Positions 52,163-63,216 of a DNA stretch of 64,000 bases are shown piece after piece. The notes under the pieces were generated by a model, which saw only the letters and a list, made by a program, of their open reading frames with translations, had not been told where the DNA came from and made no database searches. Origin of the DNA: Massilia sp. Root418. GTDB lineage: Bacteria; Pseudomonadota; Gammaproteobacteria; Burkholderiales; Burkholderiaceae_D. Where the stretch lies: assembly GCF_001425265.1 (NCBI RefSeq), contig NZ_LMEC01000021.1:186001-250000 (forward strand), in the 5' to 3' direction. Within the stretch, counting starts at the first letter, position 1. Each line of letters begins with the position of its first letter. A program made the position numbers and the translations under genes.

Positions 52163-53131
52163 ATGACTTCAGTTGCGGTGCCAGAATTCCAGCATCGTAC
52201 GGTGCTGCTAGACGAGGCGGTCGACGCGCTCCAGCTGGAAGGCGAGCGCGCCAACGGCCTGTATATCGACGGCACTTTCGGGCGCGGCGGCCACAGCCGC
52301 CTGATCCTGTCGCGCCTGGGCGCGCAAGGCCGTTTGCTGGCCTTCGACAAGGACTTGCAGGCCATCGCCACCGCCGAGCAGATTACCGACCCCCGTTTCC
52401 AGATCGTGCATGACAGTTTCGCCACCATGGCGTCCGCACTGGCGGAACGCGCCATGCCCAAGGTGGACGGCGTGCTGCTGGACCTGGGCATCTCTTCGCC
52501 GCAGGTGGACGACGCCGCCCGTGGCTTCAGTTTCCGCAACGATGGTCCGCTCGACATGCGCATGGACACCACGCGCGGCATGTCGGCTGCGGAATGGCTG
52601 GCTACCGAAACCGTAGAGACACTGGAAAAGGTGATAAAAGAATATGGGGAAGAACGGTTTGCTTTTCAGATTGCAAAGGCGATTGTTGCTCGCCGGGCAG
52701 TCGAACCAATTTCAAGCACACGACAGCTTGCCACAATCGTGGCAAATGCGGTCAAGACCCGTGAAAAGGGCAAGGATCCGGCCACCCGGACTTTTCAAGC
52801 TATCCGGATTCACATCAATAAGGAACTTGAGGATCTCGAAGCCGGACTGACCCACGCCTACGACTGCGTGGCGCCGGGCGGCATCCTGGCCATCATCAGC
52901 TTCCATTCGCTGGAAGACCGCATGGTCAAGCGCTTCTTCGCCTCCAAGGCCAATGTGCCGCAGCCGGACCGGCGCCTGCCGATCCGCGCGGTGGACTTGC
53001 CGCAGCCGGAACTCAAGCTGCTGGCCAAGATCAAGCCGTCCGACGCCGAAGTCGAGGCCAACCCGCGCGCCCGCTCGGCGGTGATGCGCGTGGCGCGCCG
53101 CCTTCCCTACGACGAGAAGGCGGCGGCGTGA
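52163..53131 (+). CDS. rsmH: 16S rRNA m4C1402 methyltransferase
   Basis: SAM-dependent methyltransferase (MraW) of 322 aa that methylates N4 of C1402 in 16S r[15 protein letters not shown] (SAM loop), [33 protein letters not shown] and [14 protein letters not shown] are diagnostic. The codon usage between about 52631 and 52845 differs sharply: ATA, TCA, ACA, CGA, CTT and GGA codons appear, while both flanks use the GC-rich set. The protein motifs stay intact through it. This suggests a recombined segment. The stop overlaps ftsL (GTGA). Confidence 0.95.
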   Translation: MTSVAVPEFQHRTVLLDEAVDALQLEGERANGLYIDGTFGRGGHSRLILSRLGAQGRLLAFDKDLQAIATAEQITDPRFQIVHDSFATMASALAERAMPKVDGVLLDLGISSPQVDDAARGFSFRNDGPLDMRMDTTRGMSAAEWLATETVETLEKVIKEYGEERFAFQIAKAIVARRAVEPISSTRQLATIVANAVKTREKGKDPATRTFQAIRIHINKELEDLEAGLTHAYDCVAPGGILAIISFHSLEDRMVKRFFASKANVPQPDRRLPIRAVDLPQPELKLLAKIKPSDAEVEANPRARSAVMRVARRLPYDEKAAA

Positions 53132-53400
53132 GTTTCAAGATCAACATCGTCCTGGCGGCCCTGCTGGTGGGCTGCGCGCTCTCGCTGGTGAACGCGCAGT
53201 ACCAGGCACGCCACCTGTTCATCGACCTGGAGCGCGCGCAAGCGAAGGCGCGCCAGCTCGACATCGACTGGGCGCAACTGCAGCTGGACCAGTCCAAGCT
53301 GGGCAAGCACGCCCGTATCGAGGAAATCGCCCGCCGCGACCTGAACATGACGCAGCTGACGCCGAACCGCACGCAGTACCTCACGCAAGGGGAGCAGTGA
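53128..53400 (+). CDS. ftsL: Cell division protein FtsL
   Basis: Small bitopic division protein of 90 aa that forms the FtsQLB complex. One membrane segment ([17 protein letters not shown]) is followed by a periplasmic coiled coil ([24 protein letters not shown]...). It starts at GTG 53128, within the rsmH stop, and its stop overlaps the ftsI start. Sequence identity in this family is low; the assignment rests on the position and the topology. Confidence 0.9.
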   Translation: MSFKINIVLAALLVGCALSLVNAQYQARHLFIDLERAQAKARQLDIDWAQLQLDQSKLGKHARIEEIARRDLNMTQLTPNRTQYLTQGEQ

Positions 53401-55181
53401 TGCGCGCAGGCGGCGGAGCAAACAGCGCACGCGTGGCACGCTCGAAGGGCATGCCATTCTCGAAAAGCCCGATGCTGGCGGTGAGCCTGCCGCCGTGGCG
53501 TTCGCGCGTGGTGCTGTTCGTGCTGTTCGCCGCTTTCGCCGCGCTGGGCATACGCGCCGTGTGGCTGCAGGGCGTGAAGACCCAGTTCCTGCAGCAGCAG
53601 GGCGAGAACCGCTACGCCTTCACGCTGGAACTGCCGGCCACGCGCGGCAAGATCACCGACCGCAACGGCCAGGTGCTGGCCTCGTCCGTCCCGGTGAAAG
53701 CCATCTGGGCGATTCCGGAAGACGTGCTGGCCGCGCCGGCCGACAAAATCCGCGCGCTGGCGGCCTTGCTGGAAATGAGCGAGGCCGACCTGCGCAAGAA
53801 GCTGGATTCGGACCGCGACCTGGTCTACCTGAAGCGCCAGGTGGAAATGGACGTGGCGGCCAAGATCGCCGAACTGAAGATCGACGGCATCGAGGCGCGC
53901 AAGGAATACAAGCGCTTCTACCCGCAGGGCGAAGTAATGACGCACGTGGTGGGCTTCACCAACGTCGAGGACGTAGGCCAGGAATCGATGGAGCTGGCGC
54001 AGCAGAAAACGCTGCAGGGCGCCACCGGCAGCCGCCGCGTGATCAAGGACCGCCTGGGCCACATCGTCGAGGACATCGGCTCCGTCCACGAGCCGCACGA
54101 CGGCAAGGACCTGACCCTGTCGGTGGACAGCAAGATCCAGTACATCGCCTACACCCAGCTGAAAGGCGCGGTGGAGAAGTTCAAGGCCAAGGCCGGCGGC
54201 GCCGTGGTGCTGGACGTGCATACCGGCGAAGTGCTGGCGCTGGCCAACTACCCGAGCTACGACCCGAACGACCGCCGCTCGCTGACCGGCGCGCAGCTGC
54301 GCAACCGCGTCATGACCGACACCTTCGAGCCCGGCTCCACGCTGAAGCCCATCACCGTGGCGCTGGCGCTCGACAGCGGCCGCGTGAACCCGAATTCCTA
54401 TATCGACACCGGCGCCGGCCGCTATACCATCCTGGACCGCACCATCAGCGATACCAAGGGCCACGGCGTGATCAACGTGTCGCAGATCATCGAGATGTCG
54501 TCCAACATCGGCACCTCGAAAATTGCGCTGAGCATGCCGCCGCAGGAAATGTGGGAGATGTTTACCAAGGTCGGTTTCGGCCAGCAGCCGAAGTGGGGCT
54601 TCCCCGGCGCGGTGGCCGGCCGCGTGCGTCCTTATAAATCCTGGCGCCCGATCGAGCAGGCCACCATGAGCTACGGTAACGGCATTTCGGTGTCGCTGAT
54701 CCAGCTGGCGCGTTCCTACATGATGTTTGCCCGGAACGGCGACACCATCCCGCTGTCGTTCCAGAAGGTGACCGAGCCGCCGCAGGGCCAGCAGATCATC
54801 AAGCCCAGGACCGCCGAGCAGATGCGCGCCATGCTGGAGAGCGTGGTGTCGGGCAAGGATGGCACCGCCAAGCAGGCACAGATTCCAGGCTACCGCGCGG
54901 GCGGCAAGACCGGCACCGCCTACAAGGTGGAAAACGGCCGCTACGCCATACCGCGCAAGTACATCGGCTCCTTCGTCGGCATGGTGCCGATGTCGAATCC
55001 GCGCTTCATTATCGCTGTCATGATCGACGAACCTACCCAGGGCGGCCACTTCGGCGGCCAGGTTGCAGCGCCGACCTTCGCCGCCGTTGCGGCCAACGCC
55101 TTGCGTTCCCTGAATGTGCCGCCGGATTCGTCCGTCACCGAAATCGTCATCCCTGCCGACGGCGGGGCGGACGTTATGTAA
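53400..55181 (+). CDS. ftsI: Septal peptidoglycan transpeptidase FtsI (PBP3)
   Basis: Class B penicillin-binding protein of 593 aa that cross-links septal peptidoglycan with FtsW. One N-terminal membrane segment (VVLFVLFAAFAALGIRAVWL) precedes a pedestal domain (ATRGKITDRNGQVLASS). The transpeptidase domain has the nucleophile Ser313 in GSTLK, the SxN motif in MSSNIGTSK and the KTG in GGKTGTAY. ATG 53400 overlaps the ftsL stop by one base (TGATG); a GTG one codon earlier is an alternative. It is followed by murE with a 1-bp overlap. Confidence 0.96.
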   Translation: MRAGGGANSARVARSKGMPFSKSPMLAVSLPPWRSRVVLFVLFAAFAALGIRAVWLQGVKTQFLQQQGENRYAFTLELPATRGKITDRNGQVLASSVPVKAIWAIPEDVLAAPADKIRALAALLEMSEADLRKKLDSDRDLVYLKRQVEMDVAAKIAELKIDGIEARKEYKRFYPQGEVMTHVVGFTNVEDVGQESMELAQQKTLQGATGSRRVIKDRLGHIVEDIGSVHEPHDGKDLTLSVDSKIQYIAYTQLKGAVEKFKAKAGGAVVLDVHTGEVLALANYPSYDPNDRRSLTGAQLRNRVMTDTFEPGSTLKPITVALALDSGRVNPNSYIDTGAGRYTILDRTISDTKGHGVINVSQIIEMSSNIGTSKIALSMPPQEMWEMFTKVGFGQQPKWGFPGAVAGRVRPYKSWRPIEQATMSYGNGISVSLIQLARSYMMFARNGDTIPLSFQKVTEPPQGQQIIKPRTAEQMRAMLESVVSGKDGTAKQAQIPGYRAGGKTGTAYKVENGRYAIPRKYIGSFVGMVPMSNPRFIIAVMIDEPTQGGHFGGQVAAPTFAAVAANALRSLNVPPDSSVTEIVIPADGGADVM

Positions 55182-56731
55182 TGAGCGCCATGACACCTAA
55201 CGAAATCAGCAACTGGATAAAGCAGACCGCGCTTGCAGGCCAAGCCGGGCAACTGGCCTCCGACTCGCGCCGCGTCAAGCCGGGCGACGTGTTCTTCGCC
55301 TATCCCGGCGACGGCAAGGATGGCCGCGCCTTCATTGCCGCCGCCATCGCGCAGGGCGCGGCCGGCATCGTGTATGAAGAGCAGGGCGCCGAGGCCTGGC
55401 CGTGGGACGCGTCGTGGACCACGCCGCGCCTGGCCGTGGCGGACCTGAAACGCCGCTCCGGCCTGATCGCGCACGCCTTCTACGGCTATCCGGACGCCAG
55501 TATGTACACCGTGGGCGTGACCGGCACCAACGGCAAGACCTCGTGCGCCGTCTGGCTGGGCCAGGCCCTGAGCCGCCTGGGCGACCTGACCGCCGTCATC
55601 GGCACGCTGGGCGTGGGCATGTCGCGCGCGCGCGGCGAAGTGGAATTCGACCCCACCGGCTACACCACGCCGGACGCGGTGCTGCTGGCCCAGAAGCTGG
55701 CCGAAACGCGCGACCAGGGCGCCACCGCGCTGGCCATCGAAGTGACTTCCATCGGCCTGGACCTGGGCCGCACCGACGGCATGCACTTCGACGTGGCGCT
55801 GTTTACCAACCTCACGCGCGACCACCTGGACCACCACGGCAGCATGGACGCGTACGAGGCGGCCAAGACCAAGCTGTTCGACAGCCCCGGCCTGCAAGCC
55901 TCTGTGGTCAACCTGGACGACGCCATGGGACGGCGCCTGGCCGACCGCATCGTGGCGCGCAAGGACCGCGTGGTGGGCTACACGCTGGCCGATGCCGCCG
56001 CGCTGCCGGACCTGCCGGGCGTGGACATGCTGCGCGCCGGCCAGCTGCGCACGCGCAGCGCCGGCACCGAGTTCCATCTGGATACGCCGCAGGGCAGCAC
56101 GCTGGTGAAGACCCATCTGGTGGGCCAGTTCAACATCAGCAATGCGCTGGCGGTGCTGGGCGCGCTGCTGGTGAAGGGCGCCACCCTGCGCGCCGCCGTG
56201 GAAGCCATCGAGAGCCTGACCCCGGCGCCCGGCCGCATGCAGCAGATCGGCGGCAACGACGCGCCCATGGTGGTGATCGACTACGCGCACACGCCGGACG
56301 CGCTGGAAAAGACGCTGGAGACGCTGCGCAGCGTGGCGGCCGAGCGCGGCGGACAGCTGTGGTGCGTGTTCGGCTGCGGCGGCGACCGCGATCCGGGCAA
56401 GCGCCCGCAGATGGGCCGCATCGCGCAGATGGCCGAGCACGTGCTGGTCACCAGCGACAACCCGCGCAGCGAAGAGCCGCACGCCATCATCGAGCAGATT
56501 ATCGCCGGCATGGACCCGCAGCACCCGACTTCCGTGTTCCAGGCGGTGGACGACCGCGCAGCGGCCATCCTGTCCGCCATCAAGCACGCCGCCAAGCCGG
56601 ACGTGATCCTGCTGGCCGGGAAGGGCCATGAGCCCTACCAGGAAATCAAGGGCCGCAAGATCCCGTTCTCGGACGCCGACCACGCCCAGCTGGCGCTGTC
56701 CGCCCGCCTCACCATGATGAGGACCAATTGA
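55181..56731 (+). CDS. murE: UDP-MurNAc-L-Ala-D-Glu:meso-DAP ligase
   Basis: Mur ligase of 516 aa adding meso-diaminopimelate to the peptidoglycan precursor in the cytoplasm. The ATP loop GVTGTNGKTSCAVWLGQ, the TNLTRDHLDHHGSM lid, FGCGGDRDPGKRPQMG and the DAP-specific motif SDNPRSEEP are visible. The last motif shows meso-DAP, not lysine, is used. Its start shares one base with the ftsI stop, and its stop shares one base with the murF start. Confidence 0.96.
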   Translation: MSAMTPNEISNWIKQTALAGQAGQLASDSRRVKPGDVFFAYPGDGKDGRAFIAAAIAQGAAGIVYEEQGAEAWPWDASWTTPRLAVADLKRRSGLIAHAFYGYPDASMYTVGVTGTNGKTSCAVWLGQALSRLGDLTAVIGTLGVGMSRARGEVEFDPTGYTTPDAVLLAQKLAETRDQGATALAIEVTSIGLDLGRTDGMHFDVALFTNLTRDHLDHHGSMDAYEAAKTKLFDSPGLQASVVNLDDAMGRRLADRIVARKDRVVGYTLADAAALPDLPGVDMLRAGQLRTRSAGTEFHLDTPQGSTLVKTHLVGQFNISNALAVLGALLVKGATLRAAVEAIESLTPAPGRMQQIGGNDAPMVVIDYAHTPDALEKTLETLRSVAAERGGQLWCVFGCGGDRDPGKRPQMGRIAQMAEHVLVTSDNPRSEEPHAIIEQIIAGMDPQHPTSVFQAVDDRAAAILSAIKHAAKPDVILLAGKGHEPYQEIKGRKIPFSDADHAQLALSARLTMMRTN

Positions 56732-58197
56732 TGCAAGCAACACTGGCCCAGCTGCTGACCGCTATCCCTGGCGCGGTGTATGTCCCCGCGCTCGGGCCGG
56801 GGATCGCCGTCTCCGCTTCCGCTGCGGCCGCCGCCACGCCTGACGCCGTCGTCTTCGACGGCGTCTCCACCGACAGCCGCAACGCGCCTGCCGGTTCGCT
56901 GTTCGTCGCCCTGCGCGGCGAGAACTTCGACGCGCACGACTTCCTGCTGGACGGCCCCAACGCCGTGGCGGGCAAGGGCGTTGCCGCCGTCGTCGCCGAG
57001 CGCCTGCCCGAAGGCTGGACCCTGCCGGCCCTGCTGGTGCCGGACACGCTGGCGGCCCTGGGCCGCATCGCCAACTACTGGCGCAGGCAGTACGCGCTGC
57101 CCGTCATCGGCGTCACCGGCAGCAACGGCAAGACCACGGTCAAGGAAATGATCGCCGCCATCCTGGCGGCAGCGCACGGCGAAGACGGCCGCCTGGCCAC
57201 GCGCGGCAACCTGAATAACGAGATCGGCGTGCCGCTCACGCTGTTCCGCCTGGGTGCCGCGCACCGGTCGGCGGTGATTGAGCTGGGCATGAACCACCCC
57301 GGCGAAATCGGCCGCCTGAGCGCCATCGCCGAGCCCACCATCGCCATGGTGAACAACGCCCAGCGCGAGCACCAGGAATTCATGCATACCGTGGAAGCGG
57401 TGGCGCGCGAGAACGGCGCCGTGCTGGCAGGGTTGCCGGCGGACGGCGTGGCCGTGTTCCCGCAAGGGGACGAGTTCACACCCATCTGGCGGGAACTGGC
57501 CGCTGGCCGCCGCACGCTCACCTTCGGCCTGACCAAGGAAGCCAACGTCTCCTGCACCTACCGCGCGGGCGATTTCGGCAACCAGATGTTCATCACCGTG
57601 CAGGAAGGCGACGCTGCAGCCGAGCCGCTGCAGTTCTTCGTCGCCCTGCAGGCGGCGGGCGAGCACAACGTGCTGAACGCACTGGCTGCCGTGGCATGCA
57701 CCCACGCCGCCGGCATCGGCGCCCAGCACATCAAGCTGGGCCTGGACACCTTTGCGCCCGTCAGCGGCCGGCTGCAGAAAAAGCTTGCCGTAAACGGCGC
57801 CACCGTCATCGACGACAGCTACAACGCCAACCCGGATTCGGTGCGCGCCGCCATCGACGTGCTGGCCAAGGCCGCCGCGCCGCGCGTGCTGGTGCTGGGC
57901 GACATGGGCGAGGTGGGCGCGCAGGGCCGCGAATTCCACGAGGAGATCGCCGCCTACGCCGCCGGCAGGAACATTGAACACGTCCTCGTCACCGGCGCCC
58001 TGGCGCGCTTCATGAGCCAGCCCGGCGCGGCTGGCAACGTTCGGCATTTTGAAGAATTCGACGCGCTGCTCGCCGCTGTGGACGCGGCAGCAACGCCGGA
58101 TGCAACCGTATTGATCAAGGGCTCCCGCTTCATGAAAATGGAACGGGTCGTGCAGCATTTGATTGGATCGCAACAAGCTAACAAAGGAACTCACTAA
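56731..58197 (+). CDS. murF: UDP-MurNAc-tripeptide:D-Ala-D-Ala ligase
   Basis: Mur ligase of 488 aa that adds D-Ala-D-Ala to complete the UDP-MurNAc-pentapeptide. [27 protein letters not shown], the ATP loop [28 protein letters not shown] and [18 protein letters not shown] are diagnostic. ATG 56731 is chosen (TGATG with the murE stop); a TTG one codon earlier is ignored. mraY starts 2 bp after its stop. Confidence 0.96.
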   Translation: MQATLAQLLTAIPGAVYVPALGPGIAVSASAAAAATPDAVVFDGVSTDSRNAPAGSLFVALRGENFDAHDFLLDGPNAVAGKGVAAVVAERLPEGWTLPALLVPDTLAALGRIANYWRRQYALPVIGVTGSNGKTTVKEMIAAILAAAHGEDGRLATRGNLNNEIGVPLTLFRLGAAHRSAVIELGMNHPGEIGRLSAIAEPTIAMVNNAQREHQEFMHTVEAVARENGAVLAGLPADGVAVFPQGDEFTPIWRELAAGRRTLTFGLTKEANVSCTYRAGDFGNQMFITVQEGDAAAEPLQFFVALQAAGEHNVLNALAAVACTHAAGIGAQHIKLGLDTFAPVSGRLQKKLAVNGATVIDDSYNANPDSVRAAIDVLAKAAAPRVLVLGDMGEVGAQGREFHEEIAAYAAGRNIEHVLVTGALARFMSQPGAAGNVRHFEEFDALLAAVDAAATPDATVLIKGSRFMKMERVVQHLIGSQQANKGTH

Positions 58198-58199
58198 TC

Positions 58200-59369
58200 A
58201 TGCTGCTCTGGCTCGCACAGATGTACCAGGACGACTTCGGTCCCCTGCGCGTATTCAACTTCATTACCGCGCGCGCGGTGTTCGCCACCATCACGGCGCT
58301 GGTGATCGGCCTGTGGGCCGGCCCGTCCGTCATCCGCAAGCTGACCGCCATGAAGTACGGCCAGGCCGTGCGCACCGACGGTCCGCAAACCCACCTGAAA
58401 AAGCACGGCACCCCCACCATGGGCGGCGTGCTGCTGCTGATCGCCGTGGGGGTGTCCACGCTGCTGTGGTGCGACTGGTCCAACCGCCTGATCTGGCCCG
58501 TCATGGTTGTCACGCTGGGCTTCGGCGCCGTGGGCTGGGTGGACGACTACCGCAAGGTGGTGCGCCAGGACCCGGAAGGCATGCGCTCGGCTGAAAAATA
58601 CTTCTGGCAGTCGCTGGTGGGCATAGGCGCAGCGCTGTACCTGGCGTTCTCGGTGTCCGCGCCCACGCCGGCCAAGGTGTTCGAGCTGTTCTTCGCCTGG
58701 GTGCAGTCGGGCTTCTCGATGGACCTGCCGCCCAAGGCCGACTTGATCGTGCCGTTCTTTAAAACCATCAGCTATCCGCTGGGCGTGTGGGGCTTCATCG
58801 CGCTGACCTATTGCGTCATCGTCGGCACCAGCAACGCCGTGAACTTCACTGACGGCCTCGATGGCCTGGCCATCATGCCGACCGTGATGGTGGGCTCGGC
58901 GCTCGGCCTGTTCGCCTACCTGACCGGCAGCACCGTGTACTCGAAATACCTGTTCATCCCCTACATCCCGGGCGCAGGTGAGCTGATCATCTTCTGCGGT
59001 GCCATGGCGGGGGCCGGCCTGGCCTTCCTCTGGTATAACACCCACCCCGCGCAAGTGTTCATGGGCGACGTCGGCGCGCTGGCGCTGGGCGGCGCGCTCG
59101 GCACCATCGCCGTCATCGTGCGCCAGGAAATCGTGCTGTTCATCATGGGCGGCATCTTCGTGGCAGAAACCGTGTCCGTCATCATCCAGGTGGGCTGGTT
59201 CAAGTACACCAAGAAGCGCTACGGCACCGGCCGCCGCGTGTTCCTGATGGCGCCCTTGCACCACCACTTTGAACAAAAGGGCTGGAAAGAGACCCAGGTC
59301 GTCGTCCGTTTCTGGATCGTGACGATGATGCTGGTATTGGTTGGCCTCTCCACCTTGAAGCTGCGCTGA
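58200..59369 (+). CDS. mraY: Phospho-MurNAc-pentapeptide translocase MraY
   Basis: Polytopic inner-membrane enzyme of 389 aa that transfers phospho-MurNAc-pentapeptide to undecaprenyl phosphate, giving lipid I. About ten membrane segments are present. Conserved acidic motifs appear as [40 protein letters not shown] ([13 protein letters not shown]) and the histidine-rich [25 protein letters not shown] precedes its ATG, inside the murF end. The murD start overlaps its stop by one base. Confidence 0.96.
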   Translation: MLLWLAQMYQDDFGPLRVFNFITARAVFATITALVIGLWAGPSVIRKLTAMKYGQAVRTDGPQTHLKKHGTPTMGGVLLLIAVGVSTLLWCDWSNRLIWPVMVVTLGFGAVGWVDDYRKVVRQDPEGMRSAEKYFWQSLVGIGAALYLAFSVSAPTPAKVFELFFAWVQSGFSMDLPPKADLIVPFFKTISYPLGVWGFIALTYCVIVGTSNAVNFTDGLDGLAIMPTVMVGSALGLFAYLTGSTVYSKYLFIPYIPGAGELIIFCGAMAGAGLAFLWYNTHPAQVFMGDVGALALGGALGTIAVIVRQEIVLFIMGGIFVAETVSVIIQVGWFKYTKKRYGTGRRVFLMAPLHHHFEQKGWKETQVVVRFWIVTMMLVLVGLSTLKLR

Positions 59370-60913
59370 TGAACTACGAAGGCAAACGGGCACTGGTACT
59401 CGGGCTGGGCGAATCCGGCCTGGCGATGGCGTTGTGGCTGGCCCGCGGCGGCGCGCGCGTGCGCGTGGCCGACACGCGCGATGAAAGCGCCGTGGCGGAC
59501 CGTCTGGCCGCGCTGAAGGCCGCCGCGCCGGACGCCGGATTCATCGGCGGCCCGCTCGACATCGCGCTGCTGTACGACACCGACTTCGTCGCCATCAGCC
59601 CCGGCCTGGCGCCCAAGGGCGACGTGGCGGACCTGATGCGCGCGGCGGCCGCCGTGAGCATTCCCGTGTGGGGCGAAATCGAACTGTTCGCGCAGGCGCT
59701 GGCTTCGCTGAAAGAAGAACGCGGCTACGCGCCGAAAGTCATCGCCATCACCGGCACCAACGGCAAGACCACCGTCACCAGCCTGACCGGCCAGCTGTGC
59801 CAGCGCGCCGGCTTCAGCGTGCGCGTGGCGGGCAATATCAGCCCGGCCGCGCTGGACGTGCTGCGCGACGTGCTTGACGCCGACGCGCTGGCGCCGCAGT
59901 TGCCTCAAATCTGGGTGCTGGAACTGTCCAGCTTCCAGCTGCACACCACCTTCAGCCTGCAGGCCGATGCCGCCACCGTATTGAATATCACCCAGGATCA
60001 CCTGGACTGGCACGGCTCGATGGACGCCTACGCCGCCGACAAGGCGCGCATCTTCGGCGCCGGCACGGTGCGCGTGCTCAACCGCGACGACGCCACCGTG
60101 ATGCGCATGGCGAACCCGGTCGGCGAGAACGTGAGCTTCGGCACCGGCGAGCCGCAGGAAGCGGGCAGCTTCGGCCTGCACAACGAGCGCGGCATCTACT
60201 GGCTGGCGACCTCGGTGCCGGACGAGGATGCCGAGCCGCCCAGGAAGCGCAAGAAGAACGGCCCCGCGCCCGAGCCTGTGCCGACCACCGTCAAGAACCT
60301 GATGCCGTCGGATGCGCTGCAGATCCGCGGCCTGCACAATGCCTCCAACGCGCTGGCCGCGCTGGCCCTGTGCCGCGCCATCGGCCTGCCGTTCGCGCCG
60401 CTGCTGCACGGCCTGCGCGAATACCGGGGCGAGCCGCACCGCGTGGAGCTGGTGGCGTCCATCAACGAGGTTGAATACTACGACGACAGCAAGGGCACCA
60501 ACGTGGGCGCCACCGTGGCCGCGCTCAATGGCCTGGGCAAGAGCTTCACCGGCGCCGGCCAGCGCTTGCTGCTGATCGCCGGCGGCGACGGCAAGGGCCA
60601 GGAATTCGATCCGCTGGCCGAACCGGTGTCGCGCTATGTGCGCGCGGTAATGCTGATCGGCCGCGACGCGCCGGCGCTGCGAGCCGCGCTGGAGCAGGGC
60701 GGCGTGGCTGAGGCGGGCGTGGACCTGGCCGACTGCGGCAGCGACCTGCCGTCCGCCGTGCGCCTGGCCGCCAAGCTGGCCAAGCCGGGCGACGCCGTGC
60801 TGCTGTCGCCCGCCTGCGCCAGCCTGGACATGTTCAAGAACTACGCGCACCGCGCGCAGGTGTTCATCGACAGCGTGCGCGAGATCGCGCTCGACGCCGG
60901 GCAGGAGCTCTGA
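59369..60913 (+). CDS. murD: UDP-MurNAc-L-Ala:D-Glu ligase
   Basis: Mur ligase of 514 aa adding D-glutamate to UDP-MurNAc-L-Ala. [19 protein letters not shown] (UDP-binding domain), [18 protein letters not shown] (ATP loop), [14 protein letters not shown] and [15 protein letters not shown] are diagnostic. A basic and Pro-rich insertion ([17 protein letters not shown], about residues 285-305) enlarges the protein compared with the ~440-aa E. coli enzyme; such insertions occur in betaproteobacterial MurD. ftsW starts 3 bp after its stop. Confidence 0.95.
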   Translation: MNYEGKRALVLGLGESGLAMALWLARGGARVRVADTRDESAVADRLAALKAAAPDAGFIGGPLDIALLYDTDFVAISPGLAPKGDVADLMRAAAAVSIPVWGEIELFAQALASLKEERGYAPKVIAITGTNGKTTVTSLTGQLCQRAGFSVRVAGNISPAALDVLRDVLDADALAPQLPQIWVLELSSFQLHTTFSLQADAATVLNITQDHLDWHGSMDAYAADKARIFGAGTVRVLNRDDATVMRMANPVGENVSFGTGEPQEAGSFGLHNERGIYWLATSVPDEDAEPPRKRKKNGPAPEPVPTTVKNLMPSDALQIRGLHNASNALAALALCRAIGLPFAPLLHGLREYRGEPHRVELVASINEVEYYDDSKGTNVGATVAALNGLGKSFTGAGQRLLLIAGGDGKGQEFDPLAEPVSRYVRAVMLIGRDAPALRAALEQGGVAEAGVDLADCGSDLPSAVRLAAKLAKPGDAVLLSPACASLDMFKNYAHRAQVFIDSVREIALDAGQEL

Positions 60914-60916
60914 TCC

Positions 60917-62140
60917 ATGGCCTTCCAGCTGCCATTCCGTTTCGCGTCGCGCCTGTCGTCCTCCTCGGGCTCGACGGCGATCGACAGCCGCGCGCGCCCG
61001 TCGAAGATGATGGAGTACGACCAGCTGCTGGTGTGGGTGGTGCTGATCCTCATGCTGCTGGGGATGGTGATGGTGTATTCGGCGTCCATTGCGCTGCCCG
61101 ATTCGCCCAAGTACGCCGCCTACAAGAACAACTACTTCCTGGTGCGCCAGGCCATGTTCATCGGCATCTCGGTGATGGTGGGCCTGATGACCTTCCGCAT
61201 CCCGGTCGCCGTCTGGCAGCGCAGCGCGCCCTACCTGTTCATCGGCACGCTGGTGCTGCTGATGGCCGTGTTCCTGCCCGGCCTGGGCGTGACCGTGAAC
61301 GGCGGCAAGCGCTGGATCTCGCTCAAGGTGTTCAACTTCCAGCCGTCCGAGCTGATGAAGGTGGTGATCGTGCTGTACGCGGCCGATTACACCGTGCGCA
61401 AGCAGGAATACATGCACAAGCTGACCAAGGGCTTCATGCCGATGGCGCTGGCGGTGAGCTTCGTCGGCCTGCTGCTGCTGCTGGAGCCCGACCTGGGTGC
61501 GTTCGGCGTGATCGTCTGCATCGCCATGGGCATCCTGTTCCTGGGCGGGATCAACGCGATCTGGTTCGGCGGCATCGGCGCCATGCTGGTGACGATTTTC
61601 GTGTCCATCATCGCCTTGTCCAAGTTCAGGCGGGACCGCTTCTTCGCCTACCTCAATCCATGGGAAGAGGACAACGCCCTGAACAAGGCTTACCAGCTGA
61701 CGCACTCGCTGATCGCTTTCGGGCGCGGCGAGTTTTTTGGCGTGGGCCTGGGCGGCAGCCTGGAAAAGCTGCACTACCTGCCGGAAGCGCATACCGACTT
61801 CCTGCTGGCGGTGATCGGCGAGGAGCTGGGCCTGGCCGGCGTGCTGTGCGTGGTCGCCATGTTCTACTGGCTGGTCAAGCGCGCCTTCGACATCGGCCGC
61901 CAGGCCATCGCCATCGACCAGACCTTTGCCGGGCTGACGGCCAAGGGCATCGGCATCTGGATCGGCGTACAGACCTTCATCAACATGGGCGTGAACCTTG
62001 GCCTGCTGCCGACCAAGGGCCTGACCCTGCCGCTGATGAGCTACGGCGGCACCGGCATCATGATTAACTGCGTCGGACTCGCGATCCTGCTCCGGATCGA
62101 CTACGAGAACCGGGTCCTGATGCGCGGCGGCAGAATATGA
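60917..62140 (+). CDS. ftsW: Septal peptidoglycan polymerase FtsW
   Basis: SEDS-family glycosyltransferase of 407 aa that polymerises lipid II at the septum with FtsI. A cytoplasmic N-terminal extension of about 35 residues, Ser-rich, precedes about ten membrane segments. [28 protein letters not shown], the catalytic-loop region [28 protein letters not shown] and [13 protein letters not shown] are SEDS landmarks. It is located between murD and murG, as usual for FtsW rather than RodA. murG starts with a 4-bp overlap. Confidence 0.96.
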   Translation: MAFQLPFRFASRLSSSSGSTAIDSRARPSKMMEYDQLLVWVVLILMLLGMVMVYSASIALPDSPKYAAYKNNYFLVRQAMFIGISVMVGLMTFRIPVAVWQRSAPYLFIGTLVLLMAVFLPGLGVTVNGGKRWISLKVFNFQPSELMKVVIVLYAADYTVRKQEYMHKLTKGFMPMALAVSFVGLLLLLEPDLGAFGVIVCIAMGILFLGGINAIWFGGIGAMLVTIFVSIIALSKFRRDRFFAYLNPWEEDNALNKAYQLTHSLIAFGRGEFFGVGLGGSLEKLHYLPEAHTDFLLAVIGEELGLAGVLCVVAMFYWLVKRAFDIGRQAIAIDQTFAGLTAKGIGIWIGVQTFINMGVNLGLLPTKGLTLPLMSYGGTGIMINCVGLAILLRIDYENRVLMRGGRI

Positions 62141-63216
62141 AACGACTGATGATCATGGCGGCCGGCACTGGCGGCCACATTTTCCCGGGCCTGGCGATCG
62201 CGCAGACCATGCGCGCGCGCGGCTGGGAAGTGAGCTGGCTGGGCACCAGCCACGGCATGGAGCAGGAGCTGGTGCCGCAGCACGGCATCGCCATGGACGC
62301 GATCCACTTCTCCGGCATGCGCGGCAAGGGCATCCGGCACAGCGTGGGCGGCGCCATCAAGATGCTGGGCGCCTTCGCTGACTGCTTCCGCTTCCTCGGC
62401 CAGCGCAAGCCGGACGCGGTGCTGGGCATGGGCGGCTACGTCACGGTGCCGGGCGGCCTGATGGCGCGCCTGCGCGGCGTGCCTTCCGTGCTGGTGAACG
62501 CCGACGCGGCGCTGCTGCTGTCGAACAAAACGCTGGCGCCGTTCGCCGAGCGCGTGTGCTTCGGCTTCCCGGCCGATTTCGGCGCGGCGGCCGGCAAGGC
62601 TGTGGTCACCGGCAACCCGGTGCGCAAGGAAATCCTGGACATGGCCGCGCCCGAGGCGCGCTTCGAAGGCCGCGGCGGCGCGCTGCGCGTGCTGGTGGTG
62701 GGCGGCAGCCTGGGCGCCAAGGCGCTCAACGACAACCTGCCCGCCGCGCTGGCGCTGATCCCGGATGCCCAGCGCCCGGTGGTGACGCACCAGTCGGGCA
62801 AGAAGAACATCGACGCGCTGCGCACGGCCTACGCCGAGGCGGGCGTGCAGGCCACGGTGGTGGACTTCATCGACGACATGGCGCGCGCCTACGCCGAGGC
62901 CGACGTGGTGGTCTGCCGCGCCGGCGCCATCACCGTATCCGAACTGACGGCGGCGGGCGTGGCCAGCGTGCTGGTGCCGCTGGTGGCCTCGACCACCAGC
63001 CACCAGCGCGACAACGCGCAGTGGATGGCGAAGCAGAACGCTGCCATCCACATGCCGCAGACGGAAATGAATCCGCGCAGCGTGGCAACCCTGCTGGAGA
63101 CGCTCACGCGCGGCGCCTGCCTGACCATGGCCGCGGCAGCCCGCAAGGCGGGCAAACGCGACGCCAACGAGGCGATCGCACAAGTACTGGAACAGATTGT
63201 GGAACACAAATCATGA
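62137..63216 (+). CDS. murG: Lipid II synthase MurG
   Basis: GT28 glycosyltransferase of 359 aa that adds GlcNAc to lipid I on the inner face of the membrane. The glycine loops [13 protein letters not shown] and [13 protein letters not shown], the [13 protein letters not shown] loop and the [24 protein letters not shown] nucleotide-binding segment are diagnostic. ATGA overlaps join it to ftsW upstream and murC downstream. Confidence 0.96.
   Translation: MKRLMIMAAGTGGHIFPGLAIAQTMRARGWEVSWLGTSHGMEQELVPQHGIAMDAIHFSGMRGKGIRHSVGGAIKMLGAFADCFRFLGQRKPDAVLGMGGYVTVPGGLMARLRGVPSVLVNADAALLLSNKTLAPFAERVCFGFPADFGAAAGKAVVTGNPVRKEILDMAAPEARFEGRGGALRVLVVGGSLGAKALNDNLPAALALIPDAQRPVVTHQSGKKNIDALRTAYAEAGVQATVVDFIDDMARAYAEADVVVCRAGAITVSELTAAGVASVLVPLVASTTSHQRDNAQWMAKQNAAIHMPQTEMNPRSVATLLETLTRGACLTMAAAARKAGKRDANEAIAQVLEQIVEHKS

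Noticed and set aside
53031-55196. A 721-codon minus-strand open frame opposite ftsL-ftsI
   Set aside because: Antisense shadow; FtsI motifs are intact on the + strand.
59219-61792. An 857-codon minus-strand open frame opposite murD-ftsW
   Set aside because: Antisense shadow; the repetitive Gln/His/Gly composition is typical of these.
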